From Ectobius pallidus (lineage: Eukaryota; Arthropoda; Insecta; Blattodea; Ectobiidae): a DNA stretch of 64,000 nt. This document shows positions 1-10,389 of this stretch, piece after piece (position 1 is the stretch's first letter; every line of letters starts with the position of its first letter). Position numbers and translations under genes: made by a program. The notes under the pieces are model-generated. The model had not been told where the DNA came from. It worked only from the letters and a program-made list of their open reading frames with translations, and ran no database searches. The DNA lies in contig CAXKWD010000006.1 in NCBI GenBank assembly GCA_964059195.1, positions 174,466,825 through 174,530,824 of the forward strand, written 5' to 3'.

Positions 1-48
1 TAGGAAAATATCTGGGCCTAAGAGAGATGAAAACTGCATAATGACGAG
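1..48 (+). mobile_element. LINE coding fragment, cut by window start
   Basis: The first ~48 bases match the segment at 5800-5847 (shared core GGGCCTAAGAGAGATGAAAA) and read FGPKRDEN, a peptide just upstream of the conserved C-terminus of an insect LINE polyprotein seen again at 5796-6120. Only this short piece is present; what lies to its left is outside the window. Confidence 0.5.
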
Positions 49-538
49 GTTTAATTAAAAAGAAATTTAATATCACTTTCATACTTCCCTATGACCTAAA
101 AAATAGGATATATGTATGCATTTATGACCTAAAAACATTAAAATATGATCAATAACATTTAAAATATGACTTTACCACTTACACATTGTGTGTATTTTTT
201 TTAAGTTTCATTACAATTCATTTTATTAAAATACAATGTTAATTATTTAAAATATCTGTAAATTCCCAAAAAATATCAGTATAATGCAAAATTTACAAAA
301 TATATGTAACTTCAAAATGTCTTTAATATGCACACAAACATGCCAAAAAGATGACCTAAATATGCATATTCATACTAAATATGCTACAATAGTTGAAAAA
401 TTTCCTAAATATGCAGTTATATGCACAATAAAAGCCGTTCCATTTTCACCAGGGTGCTTGGAATCGGGTTTAAATTAATCGGAAACCTGAAATAATGCAA
501 AGGGGAAAAATATGACATGTCATAGAAATCCGCCCCCT
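49..538 (-). mobile_element. hAT-like non-autonomous element, degenerate
   Basis: AT-rich stretch with repeated ATGACCTAAA motifs. It ends near 508-538 in a block whose reverse complement starts AGGGGGCGGATTTC and continues into TATGACATGTCAT. The same end (CCCGGATACTAATGACATG) heads the element at 6958-7535, which has an 8-bp target duplication. I infer the same hAT-like family in opposite orientation; the other end is not clear. Confidence 0.4.
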
Positions 539-648
539 AATAATAATATACATATTACCATACCTCGTATGGTATTCTCTATGTCCTGGGTAGAGAAAGT
601 TATGTGACTGCAGCACATTGTGCATTAATTCTTCATTATTTATTCACT
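539..648 (+). mobile_element. fragment of Q-family repeat
   Basis: The segment around 541-607 (ATATTACCATACCTCG, then CTCTATGTCC and GGGTAGAGAAAGTTATGTGA) matches the middle of the Q elements at 1424-2268 and 42988-43845. Only about 70 bases align, so this is a broken copy. Confidence 0.45.
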
Positions 649-1423
649 AGCAGATCCCCGCGGCTTAGCCCACGATAATTAAATGGAAGATTAAAAATTA
701 AGAGCAAAATAAATAATTAAAACATTATATTTATTAACACTTGCACGCGAATCATTCATAAACTAAACCATTAGTAATTAATGAAACAGCTAAAATTCCG
801 ACTTTGAAGTGAATTCCACGATTAGAAAGCGCAGCATGCGAAAAACAACCTTAGATTCGAGTTCCCTGGCCCAGAAAACCCCTTCATAGTGAGTTTCGTC
901 CAAATCGACCAATGTTTGGCCGTTTAGGCCTATATTCATTATCCCTCTTCCGTCTAGGTTGAAAATTTCAGATGTATGCGTGCCTTGACAATATAAACAA
1001 ATGAATCGACCAGGGTGGACTCATAAAATTCAAGCGATCGCTATGCTTTTATACCCAGGGTATGACAAAAATAGGCAAAACAACCTGCAATTGATTTGAC
1101 AAATGAATAATGTTTTCCCGAAAACTGATGCTTGGATAGCGTACAAAATGCACGTTTCCTACCAGTTTTTCACTCATAACTCGCGAACGAAAGCTAAAAT
1201 AAAAAAATCCGGCTTCGAGGTGCATTTGCCCACCCTTCAGTCCATCTATGTTTAAAATTTCAGATCTCTGAGTTCAGTAGATTTTGCTGGGCATCCCGCA
1301 CAACAAAAAAAAAAGAGAGACAGACAGACAGAAAGAAAGAAAGACAGACATACAGAAAGAAAGAAAGACAGACAGAAAGACAGAAAGACAGACAAGACAA
1401 ACACTTCCTTTTATTATTATAGA
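649..1423 (+). mobile_element. R-family dispersed repeat, copy R1
   Basis: Non-coding element with a GC-rich head, CCCCGCGGCTTAGCCCACGA (a hairpin-like arm pair), then a conserved body. The body contains ATTTATTAACACTTGCACGC, a TTCACTCATAACTCGCGAAC block and AAAATTTCAGATCTCTG. It ends in a GACA/GAAA simple repeat and CTTCCTTTTATTATTATAGA. The same head, body and tail recur at 30824, 53748, 54286 and (inverted) 54963, and the S group shares the head. It has no usable open frame. The class is unknown; the fixed tail plus variable microsatellite suggests a non-autonomous retroposon. Confidence 0.7.
1308..1403. repeat. GACA/GAAA microsatellite in R1 tail
   Basis: Mixed GACA and GAAA tetranucleotide tract of about 95 bases at the 3' end of R1. 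Its minus-strand translation (CLSF/SVCLS repeats) is an artefact of the repeat. Other R copies carry shorter purine-rich tails of the same type. Confidence 0.85.
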
Positions 1424-2268
1424 CTAGCTTAAAAGACCCGGCGTCGCCCGGGTTTTGTATTTTGTAATTGGAAATTAGCTTATGAAGGATTTTCAATTTT
1501 AAATTCTAGGTCCTTATATAGGCATTTATAATTTGAAATAGGAAGAACGACTTATTACACTCAAACTATTCCCTCAGAAAACGCTTGATATAGTTTTTTA
1601 TGGCTCATAGAGGATCTAGAATGTTGCATCCCATCGCTTGTACAGTGCACAGCAAGCCTGGTAGAGGTTTAAATAAGAAGAAACAGAAATTCCTGTAACA
1701 TAAAATTGTAATATCGAGGCGGGAAATTTCCCACTATAAAGCCGTTTTGGGGATGAAATTAAACAGAAAGCATTATCACTTTCATACTTTTCTCTCCAAA
1801 AACCTGCGATATAATACAATAATATACACATTACCATACCTCGTTTTGTTTTCTCTATGTCCAGGGTAGAGAAAGTTATGTGATTCCATTATTTTAGTGG
1901 ATTTCATTCTGTAATATTTATTTATAACATGAATTATTTTGATAACTTCTCTTATTTGTCAAAAGTGCATTTCAATTGTTTTTTCCAAGCCCACCTGATA
2001 CCATTTGGCAACAATATATTCTGTGATTTGGAATTGATAATTCTATGTAAAAAGGGATTAAGTATTTTCAAAAACATTTAATTTTTGGCATTTAGAATCA
2101 GAATTTTTCAAAATCCTTTCTTAGTGAGCACCTACATTATGAAACGAAGGTACTGTCAAAATTCCAAGTCTCTACCTGTTATAGTTTAGGCTGTACGTTG
2201 ATTCCTGTCATTCAGTCAATCAGTCAGTCAGTCAGTCAGGACAAAGCCTTTTATATATAGAGAGATTT
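1424..2268 (+). mobile_element. Q-family dispersed repeat, copy Q1
   Basis: Starts directly after R1 with TAGCTTAAAAGACCCGGCGT and the palindromic CCCGGCGTCGCCCGGG head. It runs about 845 bases and ends in a CAGT tetranucleotide tract followed by CAGGACAAAGCCTTTTATAT. It is close to the second full copy at 42988-43845 over the whole length, and its 3' third recurs at 31347-31665. No coding capacity is seen. Head hairpin plus tetranucleotide tail resembles the R family, so Q and R are probably relatives. Confidence 0.75.
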
Positions 2269-2750
2269 ACTACAGACATATCCCTTGAATGTAATGAAAA
2301 AAAAGTCAGATCAATGTTCAAGTCGATTCTTGTAAAACCCAGTGATTGTAAAATATTGTCTCTTCTTTTCCAACTTATTTATGGAAGATTGAGATGACAA
2401 AGTGCATTAACATAATCACTACGCCACAGGACCTCTGCCTTGTTAGCATAGGGGTCGGACTAATTTTTCAACCCTTTTTACATCGGTAATATATTACTAC
2501 ATAAATCCAAGCCAACGTCGTTCGAGTTTGTAGTGGAAAACTCCGCCTAAAGAATTCACCACCCTGTAAATCATCCCCTGCCTCCACATGAATTAAACAT
2601 ACAAAGGGTCTCTCAGACCGGGAATAACGGTGGATGTAAGTTATTGTTTGATTTCTCCTTTATCATTTCAATTTTATCGCCTGTATATGCTATCTATCTT
2701 AACACTTGTGAGGAAGTCAATAGCCCGGCAGATTCTAAGGTTGTGTAGTC
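2269..2750. other. no feature recognised
   Basis: About 480 bases of AT-rich sequence with no repeat match elsewhere in the window and no convincing open frame. Confidence 0.5.
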
Positions 2751-3545
2751 CAAGATGGAGATATATTTATTTATTTATTTATTTATTTATATTTCCCTCT
2801 GGTGTAGTTAAGGCCTTAAGGCCTTCTCTTCCACTAACCAGAGGTGGATACATTCAAACCTTACCAAATAATCTAATTAAGAATAAAAATAATGATAGTA
2901 AAAAGAGAAACATGATTAAGTTATATGATATAGATGTAGATTATGTTGGTGAAAACTATAATTAAGACTATATCAAACTATATCCTAGTAATGGAAATTC
3001 AACATTGTAAGTAGAACAAATTAGTGAGAAAAATAATAATAATAATAATAGGTAGAAAAAGAAGAAAAATAAAATAAAAATAAATGAAACTAATACAAAA
3101 GCGACATTTTTAACATGAAAGTAGTATATAATATAAATGTTAATGGTTGGTGGTCAAGTGATCAACTAACTTCATCTTGAACGTTCTGAGTGTTCGGCAG
3201 CCTTTTATATTCTCAGGTAAAGAATTCCACAGACGAGCTGTCCCGACAGTGAAGGATGAAGAATAAAATACAGTATTGTGTGGGGGAATACTGTAGATAA
3301 GGTAGTTTTCTGATGGGATCTTGTTCCGAGATCATGATAATCTGATAGGTAGTGGAAACGATAGGCCAAGTAAGGAGGAATTTTGGTATGAAGTAATTTG
3401 TAAAGCATTGAAAGAGAATGTAGCTTTCTGCGTTCTTGAAGAGGTAGCCAAGACAAGAACTCCATAGAGGGTGAAATATGATCATATCGACGTACATTAC
3501 AGGGTGTAACGAGTATTGCAAAACTTTTAACAGCCTAAAAATAAT
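2751..3545 (-). pseudogene. LINE 3' end with broken reverse-transcriptase C-terminus
   Basis: Read on the minus strand from ~3541, the translation gives CNVRRYDHISPSMEFLSWL followed by ERRKLHSLSMLYKLLHTKIP. This is the C-terminal region downstream of the reverse transcriptase in Jockey/CR1-type LINEs, where a VRRYDHIT..-WL-..-LLYKILH pattern is usual. The frame is open over about 3541-3205, but the homologous ending shifts frame (SLSGQLVCGILYLRI resembles the usual AIRLWNSLP block). The 3' untranslated part runs to 2760, where an (AAAT)n tract forms the tail. It is 5'-truncated, as expected from target-primed reverse transcription, and dead. The clade within Jockey/CR1 is not resolved. Confidence 0.7.
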
Positions 3546-3653
3546 CCCAATATCATGTTAGTCACTAGTGAATACGCCCAGAAATAGTTATTTTAGAAAC
3601 CTCGAATTAAAAGTAGACATTCTTAACACAAGATACACGAAGCACAAGTTGAA

Positions 3654-4106
3654 CTACACTTTTTCAACCTCAATTTCGGAAAAAGTAATTTCAATTTCGG
3701 AAAAGGTAATTCCAATTTCGGAAAAAGTAACTTCAATTTCGGAAAAGGTAATTTCAATTTCGGAAAAAGTAACTTCAATTTCGGAAATGCGAGGGCTATG
3801 AAGAGGGTATAGTAAAGTTGGTACCACGCTAGGACAAATGACTCAATCGGAGCGAGATTATGTAGAGAAGTAGCTAGAAGGTGTACCTAAATGCTCCAAA
3901 TAAAACAGTTTTGATTTTCACTGTGGTTTTCATTTTATGCCCCATCGAATGCTTTAAAAAATAGCCCTCGTATTTCCGAAATTGAAGTTACTTTTTCCGA
4001 AATTGAGATGACTTTTTCCGAAATTGAAATTACTTTTTCCGAATTTGAAATTACTTTCTCCGAAATTGAAATTACTTTTTCCGAAATTGAGGTTGAAATG
4101 GTGTAG
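3654..4106. mobile_element. foldback-type element FB1 with 21-bp subrepeat arms
   Basis: Left end CTACAC at 3654 and right end GTGTAG at 4106 begin inverted arms. The left arm (to ~3800) holds about six 21-bp repeats built on CAATTTCGGAAAAAGTAAT. The right arm (3960-4106) holds six in inverted orientation. The arms close on GCGAGGGCTAT / ATAGCCCTCG around a ~150-bp core with GGTTTTCATTTTATGCCCC. The same end, arm and core organisation occurs at 62709-63203 and 63220-63672. Inverted arms made of short tandem repeats are the hallmark of Foldback elements (Drosophila FB type). No transposase and no clear target duplication are visible. Open frames of repeated ISISEKV or NFNFGKS come only from the stop-free 21-bp period. 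Confidence 0.8.
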
Positions 4107-4163
4107 TGCTAAAAATCCATTGTAACCAACCTTGGTTTCAACCACAAGGAAAATGCCTTAAAG

Positions 4164-4816
4164 CAGCGTTTCTCAACCTTTTTGAACCCGAGGACCTCTA
4201 AAATGTCTAAAAAAAATTACGGAGCCCTAATTTTACATCTCATTTTTAAAAGTAGGCTATATGTAGGCCTATATTCTTAATATTTTGGGTATTAATTATA
4301 CGTCGTTATAACGAAATAATTGTAAATACATTTTTTTTAATTCGACGGAAACACAGTTATTGAATTGTAAGTAAACTATTGACAGTAAAATTATATTTTG
4401 AACATACTTCAATATTTATTACCAATTTGATAACATAAGTAGGAATTATAACACAGGTTTACCGGTATCAGACACTCGGGCACCTCCAACAATAAAACCC
4501 TTGTTAAGAGAGGGCCTTTAATAACAAAGTCCGACAAAGTCTTATTTTTCAGGGTTTTGAATGAAAGAGGGAACCATAGACGTCAGTCATCAGAGGTTTC
4601 TAACTGTGGTTCGTAACTACAAAAGTAAGGAAACTTGCAATCGAACCTGTATTTTCGAAGATTTTAAAATCTTTGACATCTAGTGTCCATTTTATGTGAA
4701 AGATTTGTTAGTTCTTTACTTGCTTTATGATATTTTTTTTAAATTATGTCTACGGACCATCTGCACCACCTTCGCGGACCATCAGTGGTCCGCGGACCAT
4801 AGGTTGAGAAACGCTG
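4164..4816. mobile_element. hAT MITE with perfect 8-bp target duplication
   Basis: Starts CAGCGTTTCTCAACC and ends GGTTGAGAAACGCTG, perfect 15-bp inverted ends. It is flanked on both sides by CCTTAAAG (4156-4163 and 4817-4824). Eight-base duplications and CAG..CTG ends are diagnostic of the hAT superfamily. The interior is non-coding and includes a second palindrome near the right end (GGTCCGCGGACC at 4788-4799). At 653 bp it is a non-autonomous copy. It lies 57 bases from FB1. Confidence 0.92.
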
Positions 4817-4824
4817 CCTTAAAG

Positions 4825-5795
4825 AATTCAGATGACATTTTTTGTAAAAAATCGTTTTTTAGATACTCGGTAGGTGATTTTTTTTATAAACTACTATTCC
4901 ACTCATACGCCGCGTGTTTTATATTGACCGAAAACGTCTAGCAATTCCTCGGATATAGACCAATCACGGCCGTTTATCTTATAAAATGCTTGCTATTAAT
5001 ATCAGGATGGAATTTTACCTGATAAAATGGTCGGTTCGTTACTGGACACGTAAGCATCAATGTGCCGTGAATAATACGTCACATGTTGCCATTAAGCAGC
5101 ACGAAAACAGATTTTTTATACAACATAACTTGTTTGGAAATTGAAATATTATACATGTACATTGATTGAAAACACAATTTCGATTCGGTGCAAGCCAGTT
5201 CGTGTCCTTTTATTCTGTTCTGCTGTTAGCTTATCAGAATTAAGTTAACTATATCTTATATGCACCATTGGTAGCACTGGTCACCACATGGTAACTCGAA
5301 CCGATTCACGGCCGTGATCTCGCAGCTGTTAGTTTTGTCTTTATACAACAAAGCACGAAAGTAATTATTATTTGTATAATCCGTTACATTTTTATACACG
5401 GAATAGTCTTAATAAATCCAAACTCCAGTTGAGGAGTTTCATCAGATAAATTCGCTCCTGATGGGCAGTCGCGAATCTATCGATATACCCGCCAACCCTC
5501 GTGGGTAACCTATGATAAAATTATTCACTACGGCTTTTAAAAGCGAAATTTATCACGGTGAAAGCAAAAATCGTCATAGGCTACCTGGTAGGTGAAAAGC
5601 GTTGCCAAGTGACAGCCAGAAAGACAGTAACAGCCGAAGTGCTTGTTTTTATGCAACTGAGAAACTTTTATCTTCTTTTCATCTGTTCAGAATATAAAAG
5701 TAAACATTTATAAGACAATAAATTATCCTGCCGGTTATTACATGGATGTGAGACATGGCCCCTTACATAATCCTAGAATGTTCGGAAACAAAGGG
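4825..5795. other. no feature recognised
   Basis: About 970 bases without a repeat match to the rest of the window, apart from the short block ACTATTCCACTCATACGCCG at 4891-4910, which recurs near 53699-53718. No coding signal. Confidence 0.5.
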
Positions 5796-6250
5796 CTTAG
5801 GAAAATATTTGGGCCTAAGAGAGATGAAAACTACATAATGATGAGCTTCATAACCTGTACTCTTAACCAGATATAGTAAGGGTAATTAAATCACGGAGGA
5901 TGAAATGGGGGAGGAAAGACATATCTCAAAAGTATTGACTGGGAGACCCGAAGGGAAAAGACCACCTGGAAGACTTTGACGTAGGTGGGAGGACGATATT
6001 AGGATAGATTTAAGGGAAGTAGGATTTTCGAGGGATGGTTGGATAGAGTTTGCACAGAATAGGGTTGAATGGCGGGCACAGGTAAGCGCGGCAATGAACC
6101 TTCGAGGTCCATAAAATAGATTATATTCCTTTAGCTTGCTTAGTAGCCTATTCTTAATATTCCAAAAAATTAATATAATATATAATTGCTTAATATTCCT
6201 TTAGCTTACTGACGAATTGTCTATTGCCATTGAGTAAGTAAGTAAGTAAA
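5796..6250 (+). pseudogene. LINE C-terminus and 3' tail, copy L1
   Basis: The plus-strand translation of 5940-6113 reads TGRPEGKRPPGRL, a stop, RRWEDDIRIDLREVGFSRDG and finally EWRAQVSAAMNLRGP before TAA. This is the conserved C-terminus of an insect LINE endonuclease/reverse-transcriptase polyprotein (GRP.RRW.DDI..DLRE.G..W...AQ.R..W pattern). One in-frame stop and frameshifts upstream show it is dead. The tail contains CCTTTAGCTTACTGACGAAT and ends near 6250 in an AGTA tetranucleotide repeat. The same tail reappears inverted at 56380 and at the window's right end. Confidence 0.8.
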
Positions 6251-6901
6251 TATGTAAGTCTAAAAAACAGTGTATAATACACATTGTAAAATTACTTTAT
6301 TTTGCTACACTCGCTTTAAAGGCTCGTTTCACAAAGAGACCTACTCGCAAAAATAAAATCTCTCTTTTACCACTTGTATCATAAAATTATAATCGTTGAT
6401 ATGTGCCATTTACAAAAATACAAAATCAATTTTTATCCTATTAACATACTATTCGAAATTTTGGCACTTAGCTCGTTTCTGCAGATATTAGCAACTGGTT
6501 TCTGCTCCACCTGGACATATGATACTCTTGATGTAACCCGCCTCTGACATTGTGTTAGAGATTTACATTCTCTCGGCTTCTTTATATATTTTTATGGCCA
6601 CAAACGGTAGTGTCCGGGCTATCATAGTTGTAAATAACGCCGCAAGGTGGCTCCCGCATAGCCACTTCCTGGAAACTGTTTATAGCCTTCTCCCACAATT
6701 ACCTAACTGACATGTTACCCACACAATAAATTACCCTCAGTTACCACGTATGAGCATTAACACAATCTTCTTCGCAACTACTAATACAAAGTCAAAAATA
6801 ATGTGCAATATTTTCGAAATTTTCATTTCTGTCTGTAAAGATGGCAATTATGCTCAAACTGCTGCCGGTAAAATAAGGGAAGTTTTATGACGAGAAATAC
6901 A
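6251..6901. other. no feature recognised
   Basis: About 650 bases, AT-rich, low-copy within this window, with no convincing coding frame or repeat boundary. Confidence 0.5.
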
Positions 6902-8267
6902 GTCAACGTCGCTTAAAGTAATCGCGAATAATGTTATCAATCGGGTAATGTTATCACCCGAGCCCGGATACTAATGACATGTCATCTTTTTATTGATGCT
7001 GCATAGACATTGCCATCTTGTAGATAAATCCTAATCATGGCCTGTAGATTACAGAAATGCATTTTTATTAGGTCATTTTTTGTCATTTTTATGCAATTGT
7101 ATATATTTAAGTAATTTTTTGTCATTTTTATGCAATTTTATATATTTAGGGCATTTATTTCAATTTTACGTCATTATTTTGTAATTTTCGTGTCATTTGC
7201 TTCCCTATTTTGCCATTTTTATGCATTTACTTTAAATAAATGACTAGGTTACTATAATGCAACATTTTTGTAAAATTTAGGCTACTTTAAAAGCAATTTT
7301 GTTATTTTTCTTCTTTAATGTTAAAATCAAGAACAAAGTTTTTAGACCTACAATATCCTTTCTACATTTACAGTTTTTAGAATTATGTACAAATTAGTCT
7401 ATATCTTTGTGTGAACAATAATAATTTTTATAAATAAAATATTAGTTTTTAATTATTAAGTCATTTTCTTTAAAATTTATGATCATTTTATAGGTCACTT
7501 TCAAACAATTTTAGGTCATCAGAATCCGGCCCCTGGTTATCACTTTTATGAAGTCTCGTAAGGGTTAATACTGATACATTGAAAAAGTGCTGTTTATTGT
7601 GATCAAAAGATTCTGTTTATATTATAAAATTTTCCTTTTTACGGCTTTATTGCCAGGTGCTGAACGTCATTCAAAATTTCGTTTTAAGGGTTTCGTTTCT
7701 AACTCAACTGTGTTGTAATGGAAGTAGCAATTCTGATCCCAGCTCACAGGATGACCAGTTCGAGGGGGTGGCATTACCTAACTTTCTCTTTTAAGCAATA
7801 AGACATGTTTCACCCCACAGTTAAGCTACAGCTTTTGATTTATGAAGATAATATTGTTGACATTCAGTGATGGCTAGTGTAAAATGAAAAGACTTGAACA
7901 GACAGGCGTTAGGCCTAAGTTATATGTTTTGCTGTTCACCATATATCAGTATAGACTTCCAAAACACTCGTAACTGAGTATGGATTATTGGTTAATGGAC
8001 TGCTAAAGGAAAGTAAAAACAATTAAAACCTTTTTATTGATTGAAAAAATTCTTGTTTGCAGTCTATTACTGTATTAGCCTATGAGTGGTTCAGTGATTC
8101 ACAGTTACGTATTATTTTACGAATAAATATTTTAATTCTGTTTTGTAGTGTATTATCTTATATATAAATAAATAACATTCATTTAATTCCTTCGGCTACT
8201 GTTATCAATCGGTTAATATTATCAGATTTGCTGCGTCTCGAAGTGATCACATTAAGCGGCGTGCACT
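6902..8267 (+). mobile_element. pogo/Tigger-like element, interrupted
   Basis: Left end CAGTCAACGTCGCTTAAAGT and the reverse complement of the right end, CAGTGCACGCCGCTTAATGT, form inverted ends. Both are followed by a GTTATCAATCGG block within ~45 bases. The left end is preceded by TA, and TA follows one base beyond the right end. CAGT..CGCTTA ends and TA targets suggest a pogo/Tigger-type element. About 578 bases of the length are a later hAT insertion. The interior matches an inverted copy at 52310-52600. No transposase motif could be read. Confidence 0.55.
6958..7535. mobile_element. hAT element nested in the pogo-like element
   Basis: Flanked on both sides by GTTATCAC (6950-6957 and 7536-7543), an 8-bp target duplication. 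Left end CCGAGCCCGGATACTAATGA; reverse complement of the right end CAGGGGCCGGATTCTGATGA; these align as imperfect inverted ends typical of hAT elements. The interior is made of repeated GGTCATTTTT/GCAATTTTA-like motifs with no open frame. Removing it restores the host element exactly as seen in the uninterrupted copy at 52480-52600, so the insertion order is certain. Confidence 0.85.
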
Positions 8268-8567
8268 GGTAGTACTTTATACAACAAGCCTATAAAGGCA
8301 TTTCCATTACCCTTTCAGGCAAGTTGCATATGACTGTGTTAGTTCGGCCTTAATTAGCCTGAATTTTTAAATTTTGAGATTTTATATTCACTCAAACAAA
8401 CAACAAGGAGCCCGCCATGCTTACGCCACAGTTGGTTGTCTTCTACGACAGATGGCAGCTCGTGGAGTCGGTTAAATTGAAGCTTCCTTTTGATAATTTT
8501 CTTGAAACCAACGGACTTTGAAATCACGAAATTAATTCAATTTACTAAGACATTAAAATTAACACAT
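8268..8567. other. no feature recognised
   Basis: About 300 bases between the pogo-like element and an ORF fragment; nothing recognised. Confidence 0.45.
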
Positions 8568-8706
8568 ACAGAATTGAAGCATTTAATTTCCATGTATTGT
8601 CACATAAGATAAACTATGAGCCTAATCACTGTGTTAACTGTTTTCTGTGCAGTCCGACTCGGGTTTGTATATTGTGTGAGAAATGGATTCTCTCGCATTT
8701 TAGGGT
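8568..8706 (+). pseudogene. duplicated Cys-containing coding fragment, copy 1
   Basis: The frame gives IEAFNFHV, then INYEPNHCVNCFLCSP, then VCILCEK. The same peptide core (INYEPNHCVNCFLCSP) is encoded at 60931-60978, preceded there by LEQFKFHV and followed by VCILSEK. The two copies differ in length just before the core but keep frame. That is more consistent with decayed copies of one coding sequence than with non-coding repeat. I do not recognise the protein. There is no start or stop evidence here, and an exon edge is possible because TTTTCTGTGCAG inside could mimic an acceptor. Confidence 0.4.
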
Positions 8707-8732
8707 TAACATCCAATCATCAAATGAATCAT

Positions 8733-8812
8733 CTACACCGTTTCAACCTCAATTTCGGAAAAAGTAATTTCAATTTCGGAAAAAGTAATTCCAATTTCGG
8801 AAAAAGTAATTT
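8733..8812 (+). mobile_element. solo left end of a foldback-type element
   Basis: CTACACCG followed by three and a half 21-bp subrepeats identical in type to FB1-FB3, then an abrupt join to a LINE fragment at about 8815. Core and right arm are missing. Confidence 0.75.
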
Positions 8813-8814
8813 TT

Positions 8815-8853
8815 CTTCTCTCTTAGGCCCAAATATTTTCCTAAGCCCCCTGA
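8815..8853 (-). mobile_element. LINE fragment, inverted
   Basis: Reverse complement matches GGGCTTAGGAAAATATTTGG and GCCTAAGAGAG at 5795-5825. It joins the foldback arm directly, so one element has probably inserted into or recombined with the other. Confidence 0.6.
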
Positions 8854-9327
8854 TTTCAAACACTGCCTTACCTTCACTACAAAAAAATCTTTGGTTAGAA
8901 ATTGTTTCAAGTTTAGTGGAAATATTGAGAACTTTTCCACAATATGAAAATATTTCGTTTGTATAAACCAGATTTTCCTTTAACAGCCTGTAGGAAGTGT
9001 TCCGGCAATGGTTATGGTGGCAGCCCTGACTAGAGATATTTCTTTAATTGAAGTGGGACTCCTGGAGTGACATCCTGGGTGCTGATGTACTTCTATATGT
9101 TTGACAAAGGAATCTGTATTTATTCTTGGATTTCTCCTTTCGTTCCTGTCTGTGGGGTCTCTACAAATGACGTGGTTCGCTCATTACAAATTGTAATAGA
9201 AATTATACTTTTCCTCAGACTAATAGGCCCTATTCTAAGATTTTTCTCAGAATCGTTTCTTACGATAAAGTAAATATCCTTTTTCTGACCCTCAGAAATA
9301 GATTTCTATGTTTCACTACAAATAAGG

Positions 9328-9371
<44 letters not shown>

Positions 9372-9812
9372 AGTGAACGCATTTTCAAGTAATAGACGCA
9401 TCTGGGACCAAGAATAAGTTTTAATAATATGACAACAGTGTTTTTAACGTGTGTTTGTGCCTTCTATGTTGTTTTATATTTTATAAAAGGCCCCAGATAA
9501 GTGCAACGACAAGGGTTCTAAGGTGGACAATCTCTCTATTTTAAAACGATTTTAACCCTGTCTGACGATGAAATTCATTACTAAGATCCGATAAAGTTTA
9601 AGGGGAAAAATAATTGTTGTTTCTTGGGACAAAGACGGTTTTTGAATTTTTCCTTTGCTTCTACAGAAGGAATAAGTTGATTAAGTTACTATTTCCACCC
9701 TCTGTATAATGCTAAGCAGCCTACTTCTTTCATTGGATTGGATCTTGTATGTTCATTCATAGCACAGAAAGTGAGCACAAAATTTTCGTGTTGTTTTTAT
9801 TAAATTTAGGCT
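8854..9812. other. no gene; contains (AAT)n microsatellite
   Basis: Low-copy AT-rich sequence. A perfect (AAT)n tract of about 40 bases spans 9330-9370. No coding frame or repeat boundary otherwise recognised. Confidence 0.55.
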
Positions 9813-10330
9813 AAGTGCCAGGTATGATACCGTACTTTATCAGATTGTGTGCGGGATGGGAAAATGTCTGTCCGTCCGTCCGTATGTCTGTATGCGCGAT
9901 ACTTATCGAATTTTCATGAAACTTGGTATAGACCTACGCATTTATAACATCCATGGCAAGAGGCCTATTTACTTTGGACCAAATCGGTTGACAGGTACCA
10001 GAGTAATGCCCAATTTAGTGCCTATTTTATGATAATATATTAGAAAGAATTTATCAAATGCAAATAATTTCTCATGACAAGATATTGTTTTACAGTGTTC
10101 ATTTACGGCTTTGGAAGTTGCAATACAGTTAGCTATGACAAATAACATTACCCACATATTCCTTCATATATGCTTATCAAACTAGACCTTTGTTCTTCCG
10201 TAAGACCTCATTAATGAATTGATCCGGAGCTTAATTCGGAAAACGATTACAAAAATAACTTATTTTCTGCATATCATAATTGCAATTATGGCTGATTAAA
10301 AGCATTCGGGCACTTTCTTATATCAGTTTA
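9813..10330 (+). mobile_element. P-family repeat, copy P1
   Basis: Head AAGTGCCAGGTATGATAC..ACTTTATCAGATTGTGTG, then a GTCCGTCCG simple tract. Next comes the unit ATTTTCATGAAACTTGGTAT with ACCAAATCGGTTGAC, and a long 3' body (CATATCATAATTGCAATTAT). It ends at GGGCACTTTCTTATATCAGT. Eight copies are in this window. Full ends (AAGTGCCAGTATG at the left, its inverse near the right) suggest short inverted termini. The frame that reads FMKLGI..GKRPI is carried by all copies but is short and has no known domain. Class unknown. An (ATT)n tract follows at 10328-10386. Confidence 0.7.

Positions 10331-10386
<56 letters not shown>
10328..10386. repeat. (ATT)n microsatellite
   Basis: Perfect ATT tract of about 58 bases directly at the 3' end of P1, at the position where P2 carries a LINE insertion with an (ATT)n tail. 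Confidence 0.9.
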
Positions 10387-10389
10387 AGT

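Noticed and set aside
1260..1496. Ser/Cys/Leu-rich repeat proteins at 1260, 19445, 23089 and 26727 (minus strand)
   Set aside because: Translations of GACA/GAAA/GA microsatellites.
3568..3801. Repeat proteins of ISISEKV / NFNFGKS / LKLLFPK type on both strands (3568, 3954, 63009-63758)
   Set aside because: They arise from a stop-free 21-bp DNA repeat inside foldback arms; several frames are open at once, and there is no start or conserved domain.
9847..10032. Open frames FMKLGI..GKRPIYFGPNRLTG in P-family copies as a conserved protein
   Set aside because: Short, always embedded in the same dispersed repeat, and broken in most units; no known domain.
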